Assembly (NCBI RefSeq): GCF_003594875.1 | Contig: NZ_QZEY01000012.1 | Coordinates: 62,001 to 126,000, forward strand | Origin: Bailinhaonella thermotolerans | GTDB lineage: Bacteria > Actinomycetota > Actinomycetes > Streptosporangiales > Streptosporangiaceae | DNA length: 64,000 nucleotides | Direction: 5' to 3' | Shown: in pieces, positions 1-8,410 of the stretch | How positions within the stretch are numbered: position 1 is the stretch's first letter | Layout of the letters: each line of letters starts with the position of its first letter | The notes under the pieces: generated by a model | Told to the model about the DNA's origin: nothing | Databases searched by the model: none | What the model saw: the letters and a program-made list of their open reading frames with translations, nothing else | Position numbers and translations under genes: made by a program

Positions 1-98
1 GTCAACCCTTCCCCACGGCCTCCCCCCGCCCCGTGAGCCCCATCCGGTACGGCTCGCGCCCGCTCCGCCCGCCGAGGCCGGCGCGAGCCGTACCCCGC

Positions 99-476
99 GA
101 GCCGTACCGCGCGCAAGCCGTACCGCGCGCAAGCCGTACCGCGCGCAAGCCGTACCGCGCGCAAGCCGTACCGCGCGCAAGCCGTACCGCGCGCAAGCCG
201 TACCGCGCGCAAGCCGTACCGCGCGCAAGCCGTACCGCGCGCAAGCCGTACCGCGCGCAAGCCGTACCGCGCGCAAGCCGTACCGCGCGCAAGCCGTACC
301 GCGCGCAAGCCGTACCGCGCGCAAGCCGTACCGCGCGCAAGCCGTACCGCGCGCAAGCCGTACCGCGCGCAAGCCGTACCGCGCGCAAGCCGTACCGCGC
401 GCAAGCCGTACCGCGCGCAAGCCGTACCGCGCGCAAGCCGTACCGCGCGCAAGCCGTACCGCGCGCAAGCCGTACG
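99..476. repeat. 16-bp perfect tandem array, about 23 units
   Basis: The unit aagccgtaccgcgcgc repeats head to tail without change from 115 to 466 (22 copies). It is preceded by one variant unit at 99-114 that starts with ga, and followed by a partial unit that runs into a GCCGTACGGC palindrome at 469-478. The period is not a multiple of three, so both strands stay open in rotating frames; the long open frames here are artefacts of the repeat. There are no spacers, so it is not a CRISPR array. The array lies about 135 bp beyond the hflX terminator. Copy number is likely to vary between strains. Confidence 0.97.
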
Positions 477-611
477 GCGGGAGCCACGCCGGACACGCGG
501 GAGGCCGCACAGAAAGCACAGAAAGCACAGGAAGCGTTCGAACGCACGAAGCCTCACGGACCGCCGCGAGCCCGGCGACCGGAGGCGGTGGAGCAGGAGT
601 GCCCGGGAAAA

Positions 612-654
612 GACCGAGGCCGCGCGAGCGGCGGGTGCTCGCGCGGCCTCGGTC
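612..654 (-). terminator. Rho-independent terminator of hflX
   Basis: A perfect 18-bp stem (612-629 with 637-654) encloses a 7-nt loop. Read on the minus strand, the stem is followed by TCTTTT. It starts 19 bp beyond the hflX stop codon. Confidence 0.92.
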
Positions 655-672
655 GGCCCTTGCGGGGAACGC

Positions 673-2112
673 TCAGCGCAGCGTCTCGGCGGGCTCGGCG
701 TAGCGCTCCAGCTCGGCCAGCAGGCCGGACGGGACGCGGGCGTGGACCAGCGTGCCCTCGTCGCCGTGCTCCACCTTGAGGACCTCGCCCTCGCTGTGGA
801 CGCGGGAGACCAGGTCGCCGCGGCCGTAGGGCACGACGGCGCGGATCTCGTGGTCGAGGCGGGGCAGGTCGCGCTCGATGATCGCCATCAGCTCGCCGAT
901 GCCCTCGCCCGAGCGGGCGGAGACGACGACGCTGTGCTTCTCGCGGTTCTGGATGCGCTGGATGACCAGCGGGTCCGCCGCGTCCGCCTTGTTGATCACG
1001 ACGATCTCGGGGACCTTGTCGGCCTCGATCTCGGCGAAGACCTCGCGCACGGCCGTGAGCTGGGACTCGGGGTCGGGGTGCGAGCCGTCCACCACGTGCA
1101 GGATCAGGTCGGCGTCGGCGACCTCCTCCAGCGTGGACCGGAACGCCTCGACGAGCTGGTGCGGCAGGTGCCGGACGAACCCGACGGTGTCCGCCAGCGT
1201 GAACAGGCGGCCGTCCGGGGTGCGCGACCGGCGCACGGTCGGGTCCAGGGTCGCGAACAGCGCGTCCTCGACCAGCACGCCCGCTCCGGTGAGCCGGTTG
1301 AGCAGCGAGGACTTGCCGGCGTTGGTGTAGCCGGCGATCGCGACGGCCGGGACCTCACGGGCCTGGCGCCGCGCGCGCATGGTGTCGCGGGCCTTGGACA
1401 TCTCGGCGAGCTGGCGGTTCAGCTTGGCGATCCGGGTGCGGATGCGCCGCCGGTCCAGCTCGATCTTGGTCTCACCGGGGCCGCGGCCGCCGATGCCGAC
1501 GCCGCCCGCGGCGCGTCCGCCGACCTGGCGCGACAGGTTGCCACCCCAGCCGCGGAGCCGCGGCAGGAGGTAGTTGAGCTGCGCCAGCTCGACCTGGGCG
1601 CGGCCCTCCCTGCTGCGCGCGTGCTGCGCGAAGATGTCCAGGATCAGGGCCGTGCGGTCGATGACCTTGACCTTGACGATCTCTTCGAGCTGGCGGAGCT
1701 GGCCGGGGGTCAGCTCACCGTCGGCGATCACGGTGTCGGCGCCGGTGGACTTGACGATGTCGGCGAGCTCGCGGGCCTTGCCGGAGCCGATGTAGGTGCC
1801 CGGGTCGGGCTTCTGCCGGCGCTGGATCACACCCTCCAGCACCTGGGAACCGGCGGTCTCGGCCAGCAGCTTCAGCTCCTGCAGGGAGTTCTCCGCGTCG
1901 GCGACGGTCCCGGTGGTCCAGACTCCGACGAGGACGACCCGCTCAAGCCGCAGCTTCCGGTATTCGACCTCGGTGACGTCTTCGAGTTCGGTGGACAGTC
2001 CGACGACCCGGCGCAACGCCTGTCGCTCGGCCAGCTCCAGGTCGCCCGTGGCCGGCTCGAACTCGTCCAGATCCGCTTCGGACTTGATGGGGTTGCTCTG
2101 CATAAGTTTCAT
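673..2112 (-). CDS. hflX: GTPase HflX
   Basis: Ribosome-associated GTPase of the Obg/HflX superfamily, known to split or rescue stalled 50S/70S ribosomes under stress. The N-terminal HflX domain contains the conserved GVIQRR...TYIGSGK segment, then the glycine-rich linker RGPGETKIE. The G domain follows with P-loop GYTNAGKSS, a DTVGF switch and the NKAD guanine-specificity motif. Total length is about 479 aa, normal for actinobacterial HflX. The start is uncertain: I use the ATG at 2112, but the frame is open to an ATG at 2166, another ATG lies at 2103, and no candidate has a strong ribosome binding site. In many actinobacteria hflX lies just past dapF; here dapF is 30 kb away on the same strand. 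Confidence 0.96.
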   Translation of the reverse strand: MKLMQSNPIKSEADLDEFEPATGDLELAERQALRRVVGLSTELEDVTEVEYRKLRLERVVLVGVWTTGTVADAENSLQELKLLAETAGSQVLEGVIQRRQKPDPGTYIGSGKARELADIVKSTGADTVIADGELTPGQLRQLEEIVKVKVIDRTALILDIFAQHARSREGRAQVELAQLNYLLPRLRGWGGNLSRQVGGRAAGGVGIGGRGPGETKIELDRRRIRTRIAKLNRQLAEMSKARDTMRARRQAREVPAVAIAGYTNAGKSSLLNRLTGAGVLVEDALFATLDPTVRRSRTPDGRLFTLADTVGFVRHLPHQLVEAFRSTLEEVADADLILHVVDGSHPDPESQLTAVREVFAEIEADKVPEIVVINKADAADPLVIQRIQNREKHSVVVSARSGEGIGELMAIIERDLPRLDHEIRAVVPYGRGDLVSRVHSEGEVLKVEHGDEGTLVHARVPSGLLAELERYAEPAETLR

Positions 2113-2299
2113 CTCTGTCGAACTGAACACCGAGATGCCCCGGCGTCTTCCCGTCGATGGTCGCATGACCCGGCCGGATTCCTCACCTCATATACGGGCG
2201 CGTCCCCGGACGGCCGGAACCGGCCCTCCGGGGCGCCTCAGCGACCGGGTTCCGCGACGCGCGCCCCTCGGGAGCGGCCGGCGGCGGCGGACGGGTCCG

Positions 2300-2995
2300 T
2301 CAGAGCTTGAGCACCTTGGCCTCGCCCGCGCCAGTCTCGATCTTGATGCGCTTCGTGGCCTTGGGGTCGTTCTTGATCTGCACGTCCTCCTCGCCGACGC
2401 CGGTGCCCACGTCCACCCGGTACGACCCGTCCGGCACGCGCACGGTCCCGGCGCCTGCCCCGGTCCGCACCTCGACGTCGTCGGGCGCGGAGACGAAGCT
2501 CAGCTCGACGTCGCCGGCGCCGCTCTCGACCTGAGCCTTCTTCGCGCCCAGGTTCTCGCCCGTCAGGCCCCCCGCGCCCGTGTTGGCCTTGATGGTGCCC
2601 GTCAGCGCCCGCAGCGTGATGTCCCCGGCGCCGGTCTCGAGGTCCACGGCCAGCCCCTTCGGCACCTCCACGACGTAGTCGATGCCGCAGCTCCCGCCGA
2701 GCTGGACGTCGGGGCAGTCGTACGTCAGGACGAGGGTGCCGCCCTCCACCCGGTGCTCCGGCTTGGGCTTCTCACCCCGCCACGAGAGCTTCTCGGTCAC
2801 CTTCACGTCGCCGCGCCCGGTCTCGACGAACTCGACATCGCCCTCGCCGCTGTCCAACCTGACCGCGCTGACCTTCTCCGCGACCTCATAGGTCTTGGTC
2901 TCGGTCTCGGAGCGCCCGATCACACCACAGCCGGACACGATCAGTACACCCAGGGGGATCGCCGCCGCGGCGAGGCCGATTCGCTTGAACTTCAT
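2300..2995 (-). CDS. DUF4097-like beta-repeat lipoprotein
   Basis: Predicted exported lipoprotein of 231 aa. The first 23 residues form a signal peptide with a lipobox ending VSGC (C23). The middle carries VTEKLSWRG and a Cys-containing segment (YDCPDVQLGGSCGIDY). From about residue 110 there are repeated short beta-strand units of the type ETGAGDI / ESGAGDV / RTGAGAG / ETGAGEA, characteristic of DUF4097 beta-solenoid proteins thought to be envelope-associated. The function is unknown. The start ATG directly precedes KFKRIG, the positively charged n-region. It is followed downstream by hflX on the same strand and preceded by a shortened paralogue. Confidence 0.85.
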   Translation of the reverse strand: MKFKRIGLAAAAIPLGVLIVSGCGVIGRSETETKTYEVAEKVSAVRLDSGEGDVEFVETGRGDVKVTEKLSWRGEKPKPEHRVEGGTLVLTYDCPDVQLGGSCGIDYVVEVPKGLAVDLETGAGDITLRALTGTIKANTGAGGLTGENLGAKKAQVESGAGDVELSFVSAPDDVEVRTGAGAGTVRVPDGSYRVDVGTGVGEEDVQIKNDPKATKRIKIETGAGEAKVLKL

Positions 2996-3227
2996 GACCA
3001 GGAGTTTGCCGTACCCGGCAGGGCCGGACGTCCCGCCAGAGGACCATCTTGGGCCTGGCCCGCGGGGACGATGCGCCTCCCCCGGCAGACCGAGCGCCCG
3101 CCGCACGGGCCCGGGACACGCCCCGCCCGCGCTCCCGCCCGCCGTACGGCACGGGCCCTCCCTACCGTACCGCACGGCCCCGCACGCCGTACGGCACGCC
3201 CGCGCGTGCCGTACGGCGGGGGCGAGG
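2996..3227. repeat. Intergenic gap with three GCCGTACGGC palindromes
   Basis: Exact copies of the 10-bp palindrome GCCGTACGGC occur at 3141-3150, 3186-3195 and 3208-3217, with related GTACCG/GTACGG words between them. No gene is supported here. The cluster lies directly after the premature end of the half-length DUF4097-like paralogue. Confidence 0.85.
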
Positions 3228-3584
3228 TCAGGTGCCGCGGCCACGCGGGACCTCGACGTCGTAGTCCACCTGGCAGAGACCGCCGAGGCGGGTCCACCAG
3301 GGGCAGTCGGCGCACAGGGACAGGACGCCGTCCTCGACCGAGTGCTTGGCGACCGGTTTGATCAGCCGCCAGGACAGCCGCTCGGTCACTTTGACGCCGG
3401 TGCGCGCGCTCTCGACGAGGCGCATGTCGCCGTCGCCGCGCACCATGCGCACGTCGGCGACGTTCTCCTGGACCACGTAGGTCCTGGTGCTGCTCTGGTC
3501 CGGGCCGCCGTGGGCGAGGAAGCCCCACACGCCGAGGGCGGTCAGGGGGACGGCCGTCGCGATTCCGATTCGTGTGTTCGCCAT
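3228..3584 (-). CDS. Half-length paralogue of the DUF4097-like lipoprotein
   Basis: 118 aa. It aligns by eye with the N-terminal half of the neighbouring 231-aa protein: RTYVVQENVADVRM against KTYEVAEKVSAVRL, VKVTERLSWR against VKVTEKLSWR, and VDYDVEVPRG against IDYVVEVPKG. It then stops exactly where the beta-repeat domain would begin. The N-terminus is hydrophobic (signal anchor or signal peptide) but has no lipobox cysteine. Either it is a short form with its own role or a duplicate whose 3' half was lost; the GTACGGC palindrome cluster lies immediately after its stop. The function is unknown. Confidence 0.7.
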   Translation of the reverse strand: MANTRIGIATAVPLTALGVWGFLAHGGPDQSSTRTYVVQENVADVRMVRGDGDMRLVESARTGVKVTERLSWRLIKPVAKHSVEDGVLSLCADCPWWTRLGGLCQVDYDVEVPRGRGT

Positions 3585-3778
3585 GACCTGAGCCTGTCGC
3601 GATCGGGGCGCGGCGGCCTCCCGCCGGGGCGGGGATTCTCGCGCCCCCCGCGAGAGGGAGGCCTCCCCCGGCGGCGCGATCGAAGCGCGCCGTACCGGGC
3701 AGGACCACCCCGGTGGTGGCCATGACAGCTACCCGGGAGTAGGCTCCCCACCCATAGCTTCCACGAAGCAGAAGCAGC

Positions 3779-3795
3779 TTTCCGTACAGTGGAAA
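3779..3795. promoter_or_regulatory. Dyad TTTCC-N7-GGAAA upstream of aceB
   Basis: A perfect inverted repeat (TTTCC/GGAAA, 7-bp centre) ends 30 bp before the aceB start. A wider pair, CTTCCA at 3758 and TGGAAG at 3802-3807, flanks it. TTCC/GGAA dyads are typical of IclR-family operators, and an IclR-family gene lies in the same cluster at 9673. That this regulator binds here is inference. Confidence 0.5.
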
Positions 3796-3825
3796 AATAG
3801 TTGGAAGACCGAGGAGGACGCCGCC

Positions 3826-5427
3826 ATGCAGGCACCCGAGGGCGTGCGGGTCACCGGACCCATCCGCGAGAGGTACGACGAGATCCTCACCCCCGAGGCG
3901 CTCGCCTTCGTGGCCGAGCTGCAGCGGAGGTACGGCGCCCGCCGCGCCGAGCTGCTGGCCGCGCGGCAGGCGCGCCAGGCCGAGCTCTCCGCCGGGGGGA
4001 CCCTCGACTTCCTCGCCGAGACCAGGCACATCCGCGAGGACGACTCCTGGCGGGTGGCCGAGCCGGCGCCCGGGCTGGTGGACCGCCGGGTGGAGATCAC
4101 CGGCCCCACCGACAGGAAGATGACGATCAACGCGCTGAACTCGGGCGCGAAGGTGTGGCTGGCCGACTTCGAGGACGCCAACTCGCCGCTCTGGGAGAAC
4201 ATGATCGAGGGGCAGCTCAACCTGCGCGACGCCCTCGACCGCACGATCGACTTCAGCCAGGGCGAGAAGCGGTACGCCCTCAGGCCGGACGAGGAGCTGG
4301 CCACGATCGTCGTCCGGCCGCGCGGCTGGCACCTGGACGAGAAGCACATCGAGGTGGACGGGCGGGCCTGCTCCGGCAGCCTGGTGGACTTCGGGCTGTA
4401 CTTCTTCCACTGCGCGAAGCGCCAGCTCGCCAAGGGCAAGGGGCCGTACTTCTACCTGCCCAAGATGGAGAGCCACCTGGAGGCGCGGCTCTGGAACGAG
4501 GTGTTCGTGACCGCCCAGGAGCTGCTGAAGATCCCGCGCGGCACGATCCGGGCCACCGTCCTCATCGAGACGTACCCGGCGGCGTTCGAGATGGAGGAGA
4601 TCCTGTACGAGCTGCGCGAGCACTCGGCGGGGCTCAACGCGGGGCGCTGGGACTACCTGTTCAGCGTGATCAAGAAGTTCCGCACGCGCGGGCGGGACTA
4701 CCTGCTGCCGGAGCGGAACTCGGTCACGATGACCGCGCCGTTCATGCGGGCGTACACCGAGCTGCTGGTGCGCACGTGCCACAAGCGCGGCGCGCACGCG
4801 ATCGGCGGCATGGCCGCGTTCATCCCGAGCCGCAAGGACCCCGAGGTCAACGCGACGGCGCTGGAGAAGGTGCGCGCCGACAAGACGCGCGAGTCCGGCG
4901 ACGGCTTCGACGGGTCGTGGGTGGCGCACCCGGACCTGGTCCCGATCTGCCGGGAGGTCTTCGACGGGGTGCTGGGCGACCGGCCGAACCAGCTCGACCG
5001 CAAGCGCGAGGACGTGAACGTCTCCGCCGCCGACCTGCTGGCGGTGTCCAAGACGCCGGGCGAGATCACCGAGGCGGGGCTGCGGAACAACGTGGACGTG
5101 GCGCTGCGCTACCTGGCCACCTGGATGGGCGGCAACGGCGCGGTGGCGATCCACAACCTCATGGAGGACGCGGCGACCGCCGAGATCTCCCGGTCGCAGA
5201 TCTGGCAGTGGATCCACAACGACGTCCGGCTCGCGGACGGGCCGGTGGTGACGAAGGCGCTGGTCGAGGGCATCATCGACGAGGAGCTGGCCAAGATCAG
5301 TGAGGAGCTGGGCGAGCGGTTCGACGTCGAGCTGTACGCCCAGGCGACCGCGCTGTTCAAGGAGGTCGCGCTCGACGACGACTTCGCGGAGTTCCTGACG
5401 CTGCCGGCGTACGCGCGCATGCCGTAG
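3826..5427 (+). CDS. aceB: Malate synthase A
   Basis: Condenses glyoxylate with acetyl-CoA to malate, the second step of the glyoxylate bypass and the exit route for glyoxylate made from glycolate. The protein has 533 aa, the usual size for the A isoform. The family signature [15 protein letters not shown] is present, as are [16 protein letters not shown] and the C-terminal helical plug. A strong ribosome binding site (gaggagga at 3811) fixes the ATG at 3826. It lies 202 bp upstream of glcD, so it probably has its own promoter, with the TTTCC/GGAAA dyad just upstream. No isocitrate lyase gene is in the window, so its partner here appears to be glycolate oxidation. Confidence 0.97.
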   Translation: MQAPEGVRVTGPIRERYDEILTPEALAFVAELQRRYGARRAELLAARQARQAELSAGGTLDFLAETRHIREDDSWRVAEPAPGLVDRRVEITGPTDRKMTINALNSGAKVWLADFEDANSPLWENMIEGQLNLRDALDRTIDFSQGEKRYALRPDEELATIVVRPRGWHLDEKHIEVDGRACSGSLVDFGLYFFHCAKRQLAKGKGPYFYLPKMESHLEARLWNEVFVTAQELLKIPRGTIRATVLIETYPAAFEMEEILYELREHSAGLNAGRWDYLFSVIKKFRTRGRDYLLPERNSVTMTAPFMRAYTELLVRTCHKRGAHAIGGMAAFIPSRKDPEVNATALEKVRADKTRESGDGFDGSWVAHPDLVPICREVFDGVLGDRPNQLDRKREDVNVSAADLLAVSKTPGEITEAGLRNNVDVALRYLATWMGGNGAVAIHNLMEDAATAEISRSQIWQWIHNDVRLADGPVVTKALVEGIIDEELAKISEELGERFDVELYAQATALFKEVALDDDFAEFLTLPAYARMP

Positions 5428-5458
5428 CCCGGAGCCGCGGGTCACGGGCCCGCAGGAG

Positions 5459-5501
5459 TTATCCACAGGGCCGTGAGCTGCGGCGTGACGGGTTATCCAC
5501 A
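5459..5501 (+). promoter_or_regulatory. Pair of perfect DnaA-box sequences
   Basis: TTATCCACA occurs at 5459-5467 and again at 5493-5501, same strand, 34 bp start to start, in the aceB-glcD gap. This 9-mer is six-ninths A/T and should be very rare in such GC-rich DNA. Occupancy by DnaA is inferred from the sequence only. Confidence 0.6.
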
Positions 5502-5629
5502 ACGCGGCGGCTCAGGGGCCTGCGAGGCCCGCCGGGGCCGTAGATTGCAGGCGACGGCGGCCGATCCCGATCCGGGCGGCCGCCGGGCCGGACGATCGGC
5601 TCCGAGAGCACGGGTCAGGAGGTGCCGGG

Positions 5630-7072
5630 ATGCGAGCCCTGGCTGAACGTTTCCGGGAGATCCTCGGTGACGACGGGGTCATCACCGATCCCGTACGGCT
5701 GCGCACCTACGAGTGCGACGGCCTCACGGTCCACCGGGCCACGCCCGGCATCGTGGTGCTGCCCGGCACAGCCGAGCAGATCGCCGAGATCGTGCGCGAG
5801 TGCAACGCCGCCCGCACGCCGTACATCGCGCGCGGCTCGGGCACCGGGCTGTCCGGCGGCGCGCTGCCCCGCGCCGACGGGGTGCTCATCGTCACCAGCC
5901 GCATGCGGCGGATCATCGAGATCGACGTGGCGAACCAGCGGGCCGTGGTCGAGCCCGGGGTGACCAACCTCGCGATCAGCCAGGCCGCCCGCCCGCACGG
6001 CTACTACTACGCCCCCGACCCGTCGAGCCAGCAGATCTGCTCCATCGGCGGCAACGTCGCGGAGAACTCCGGCGGCGCCCACTGCCTGAAGTACGGCTTC
6101 ACCGTCAACCACGTCCTGGCCTGCGAGATCGTCACGCCCGACGGCGAGATCACCTGGCTGGGCGGCGGCGACCCCGGCTACGACCTGCTCGGCGCGTTCA
6201 TCGGCTCGGAGGGCACCCTGGGCATCGCCACCAAGGTGGTCGTACGGCTGACGCGCACGCCCGAGGCGGTGCTGACGCTGCTGGCGGCGTTCGACGGGAT
6301 CGAGCGCGGCGGCCGGGCGGTGTCGGCGATCATCGGCGCGGGGATCGTGCCGGCCGCGATCGAGATGATGGACGCGCTCGCGATCGAGGCGGCCGAGGCG
6401 GCGGTGGGCTGCGGCTACCCCGAGGGCGCGGGCGCGGTCCTGATCGTGGAGCTGGACGGGCCCGAGGCCGAGGTGCGCCACCAGTTCGAGCGGGTCGAGA
6501 CCATCTGCGCCGAGGCGGGCGCGTTCGAGCTGCGCGTGGCGCGCGACGACGCCGAGCGCGCCGCCGTCTGGACCGGGCGCAAGTCGGCGTTCGCGGCCGT
6601 GGGCCGGATCAGCCCGGCCTACATCGTGCAGGACGGCGTCGTGCCGCGCACCGCCCTGCCGGAGGTGCTGGCCGCCATCGACGCGCTGTCGGCGGACTAC
6701 GGCATCCGCGTGGCCAACGTGTTCCACGCCGGAGACGGCAACCTGCATCCGCTGGTGCTGTTCGACGACGCGGTGCCCGGGGAGGGCACGCGGGCCGAGG
6801 AGGTCTCCGGCCGGATCCTGGACCTGTGCGTGGAGCACGGCGGCTCGATCACCGGCGAGCACGGCGTCGGCGTGGACAAGTCCAGATACATGACGAAGAT
6901 GTTCGGCGATGACGATCTCGACACCATGCAGCTCCTCCGCTGCGCCTTCGACCCGATGAACCTCTGCAACCCCGGCAAGGTCTTCCCCACCCCGCGCCTG
7001 TGCGGGGAGGCCCCGGGCGTGCGCCGCGGGGTGCACCCGCTGGTCGCCTCCGGAGAGGCGGAGCTGTTTTGA
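5630..7072 (+). CDS. glcD: Glycolate oxidase subunit GlcD (FAD-linked)
   Basis: FAD-binding catalytic subunit of the membrane-linked glycolate dehydrogenase GlcDEF, which oxidises glycolate to glyoxylate. 480 aa. The PCMH-type FAD domain has the pyrophosphate loop RGSGTGLSGGA, followed by GGNVAENSGGAHCLKYG. The C-terminal FAD-oxidase domain has FHAGDGNLHPL, ITGEHGVG and the closing CNPGKVFP. The ATG has a good ribosome binding site (aggaggtg). It is the first gene of glcD-glcE-glcF-iclR, with stop/start overlaps that imply translational coupling. The glyoxylate product would feed the malate synthase upstream. Confidence 0.95.
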   Translation: MRALAERFREILGDDGVITDPVRLRTYECDGLTVHRATPGIVVLPGTAEQIAEIVRECNAARTPYIARGSGTGLSGGALPRADGVLIVTSRMRRIIEIDVANQRAVVEPGVTNLAISQAARPHGYYYAPDPSSQQICSIGGNVAENSGGAHCLKYGFTVNHVLACEIVTPDGEITWLGGGDPGYDLLGAFIGSEGTLGIATKVVVRLTRTPEAVLTLLAAFDGIERGGRAVSAIIGAGIVPAAIEMMDALAIEAAEAAVGCGYPEGAGAVLIVELDGPEAEVRHQFERVETICAEAGAFELRVARDDAERAAVWTGRKSAFAAVGRISPAYIVQDGVVPRTALPEVLAAIDALSADYGIRVANVFHAGDGNLHPLVLFDDAVPGEGTRAEEVSGRILDLCVEHGGSITGEHGVGVDKSRYMTKMFGDDDLDTMQLLRCAFDPMNLCNPGKVFPTPRLCGEAPGVRRGVHPLVASGEAELF

Positions 7073-8361
7073 CCCCGGCGGACGGCATGGACGGCGGCGC
7101 CACCGGGCCGGCCGGCGGGCACGGGGACGTGGGGGCGGCGCTGCGGGCGGCGTGCGCGGACGTGCGGCCCGCGGGCGAGGGCGACGCCGTCTCCGGGGTC
7201 GCCGCGTCCTGGGTGGTCACGCCCCGCTCCGCCGAGGAGGCGGCGGCGGTCATGCGCGCCTCGGCCCGGCACGACCTGGCCGTGGTGCCGACGGGGGCGG
7301 GCACCAAGCTCGACTGGGGCGCGCCGCCCAACCGGCTCGACGTCATCCTGCGCACGTCCGGGCTCACCGGCGACGTCGAGCACGCGCCCGGCGACCTCGT
7401 GGCCCGCGTCCCCGCCGGGATGGCCCTGAGCGACCTCGCCGGCGTCCTGGCCGAGCACGGGCAGCAGCTCGTGCTCGACGACCCCACCGGCTCCGCCACC
7501 GTCGGCGGCGCGCTCGCCACCGCCACGGCCGGGCCGCGCCGCCTGCTGTACGGCACGGCCCGCGACCTGCTCATCGGCATCACGGTCGTCCGGCCCGACG
7601 GCGCGATCACCCGCTCCGGCGGGAAGGTCGTGAAGAACGTCGCCGGCTACGACCTGGGCAAGCTCTACACCGGCTCCTACGGCACGCTCGGGCTCATCGT
7701 GGACGCCACCTTCCGCCTGCACCCGCTCCCGGCCGCGCGCGCCTTCGTCACCGCCGTCTACGCCGGGGCCGAGGAGGCCGCGCGAGCCGCGCACCAGGTC
7801 GCGGGGTCCCAGGCGGTGGCGAGCGCGGTGGAGGTGGAGCGCACCGGGCCGGGCGCGCCCGTGAGCGTGGCCGTCCTGCTGGAGGGCGTGCCCGAGGGAG
7901 TGGCCGCGCGGAGCCAGGCCGTGCGGCGGATCCTGGGCTACGACTCCCAGGTGGCCGCCGATCCGCCCGTGTGGTGGGGGAGGCTGCCCTCGCTCGACGG
8001 CGGCGTGCTGGTCGAGGTGACGTTCCCGCTGTCGGCGCTGGGCCGGGTCCTGGCGGCGATCGACGAGGCCGCGGGGCGCGCCGGCGCGCGGCCCGCCGTG
8101 CGCGGATCGGGGGCGGGCGCGCTGTGCCTGGGCCTGCTGCCGGACGTCGAGCCCTCGGTGCCCGCCGAGTTCGTGCCGCTGCTGCGGGCGGAGCTGGGCC
8201 CGCTCGGCGGCCACGTGGTGGTGCGGCGGGCCCCCGACCCGGTGCGGCCGCGGCTGGACCTGTGGGGCCCGGTGGCGGCGCTGCCGCTGATGCGCCGGGT
8301 CAAGGAACGCTTCGACCCCGGTTACCGTGTCTCACCGGGCCGGTTCGCGGGGGGCATCTAG
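7069..8361 (+). CDS. glcE: Glycolate oxidase subunit GlcE (FAD-binding)
   Basis: Second FAD-binding subunit of glycolate dehydrogenase. It has a PCMH-type FAD domain with VVPTGAGTKLDWG, TVGGALATATAGPRR and GGKVVKNVAGYDLGKLYTGS, the last being characteristic of GlcE. About 430 aa. The start is chosen as TTG at 7069, which overlaps the glcD stop (ttga) and has ggagagg about 12 nt upstream; an ATG at 7087 is the alternative but has a poor ribosome binding site. The frame is open to 7000, but those codons lie inside glcD. The C-terminal part is weakly conserved, as is usual for the subunit. Confidence 0.92.
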   Translation: MTPADGMDGGATGPAGGHGDVGAALRAACADVRPAGEGDAVSGVAASWVVTPRSAEEAAAVMRASARHDLAVVPTGAGTKLDWGAPPNRLDVILRTSGLTGDVEHAPGDLVARVPAGMALSDLAGVLAEHGQQLVLDDPTGSATVGGALATATAGPRRLLYGTARDLLIGITVVRPDGAITRSGGKVVKNVAGYDLGKLYTGSYGTLGLIVDATFRLHPLPAARAFVTAVYAGAEEAARAAHQVAGSQAVASAVEVERTGPGAPVSVAVLLEGVPEGVAARSQAVRRILGYDSQVAADPPVWWGRLPSLDGGVLVEVTFPLSALGRVLAAIDEAAGRAGARPAVRGSGAGALCLGLLPDVEPSVPAEFVPLLRAELGPLGGHVVVRRAPDPVRPRLDLWGPVAALPLMRRVKERFDPGYRVSPGRFAGGI

Positions 8362-8410
8362 GCATGGGCGCACGAGGACGGCCGGCGATGACGGCGGGAG
8401 GTAGGCGAGC

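Noticed and set aside
99-476. CRISPR array
   Set aside because: Units abut directly with no spacers and no cas genes are near.
2-779. Long open frames on both strands across the left end
   Set aside because: They are products of the 16-bp array, whose period rotates through the frames and lacks stop codons; the repeated peptide is the same on each strand.
3049-3264. Open frame in the palindrome cluster
   Set aside because: Arg/Pro/Thr-rich and generated by repeated GTACGG words.
5459-5501. Replication origin from the DnaA-box pair
   Set aside because: Only two boxes, no dnaA or dnaN gene, no AT-rich unwinding region; a regulatory or titration role is more plausible.
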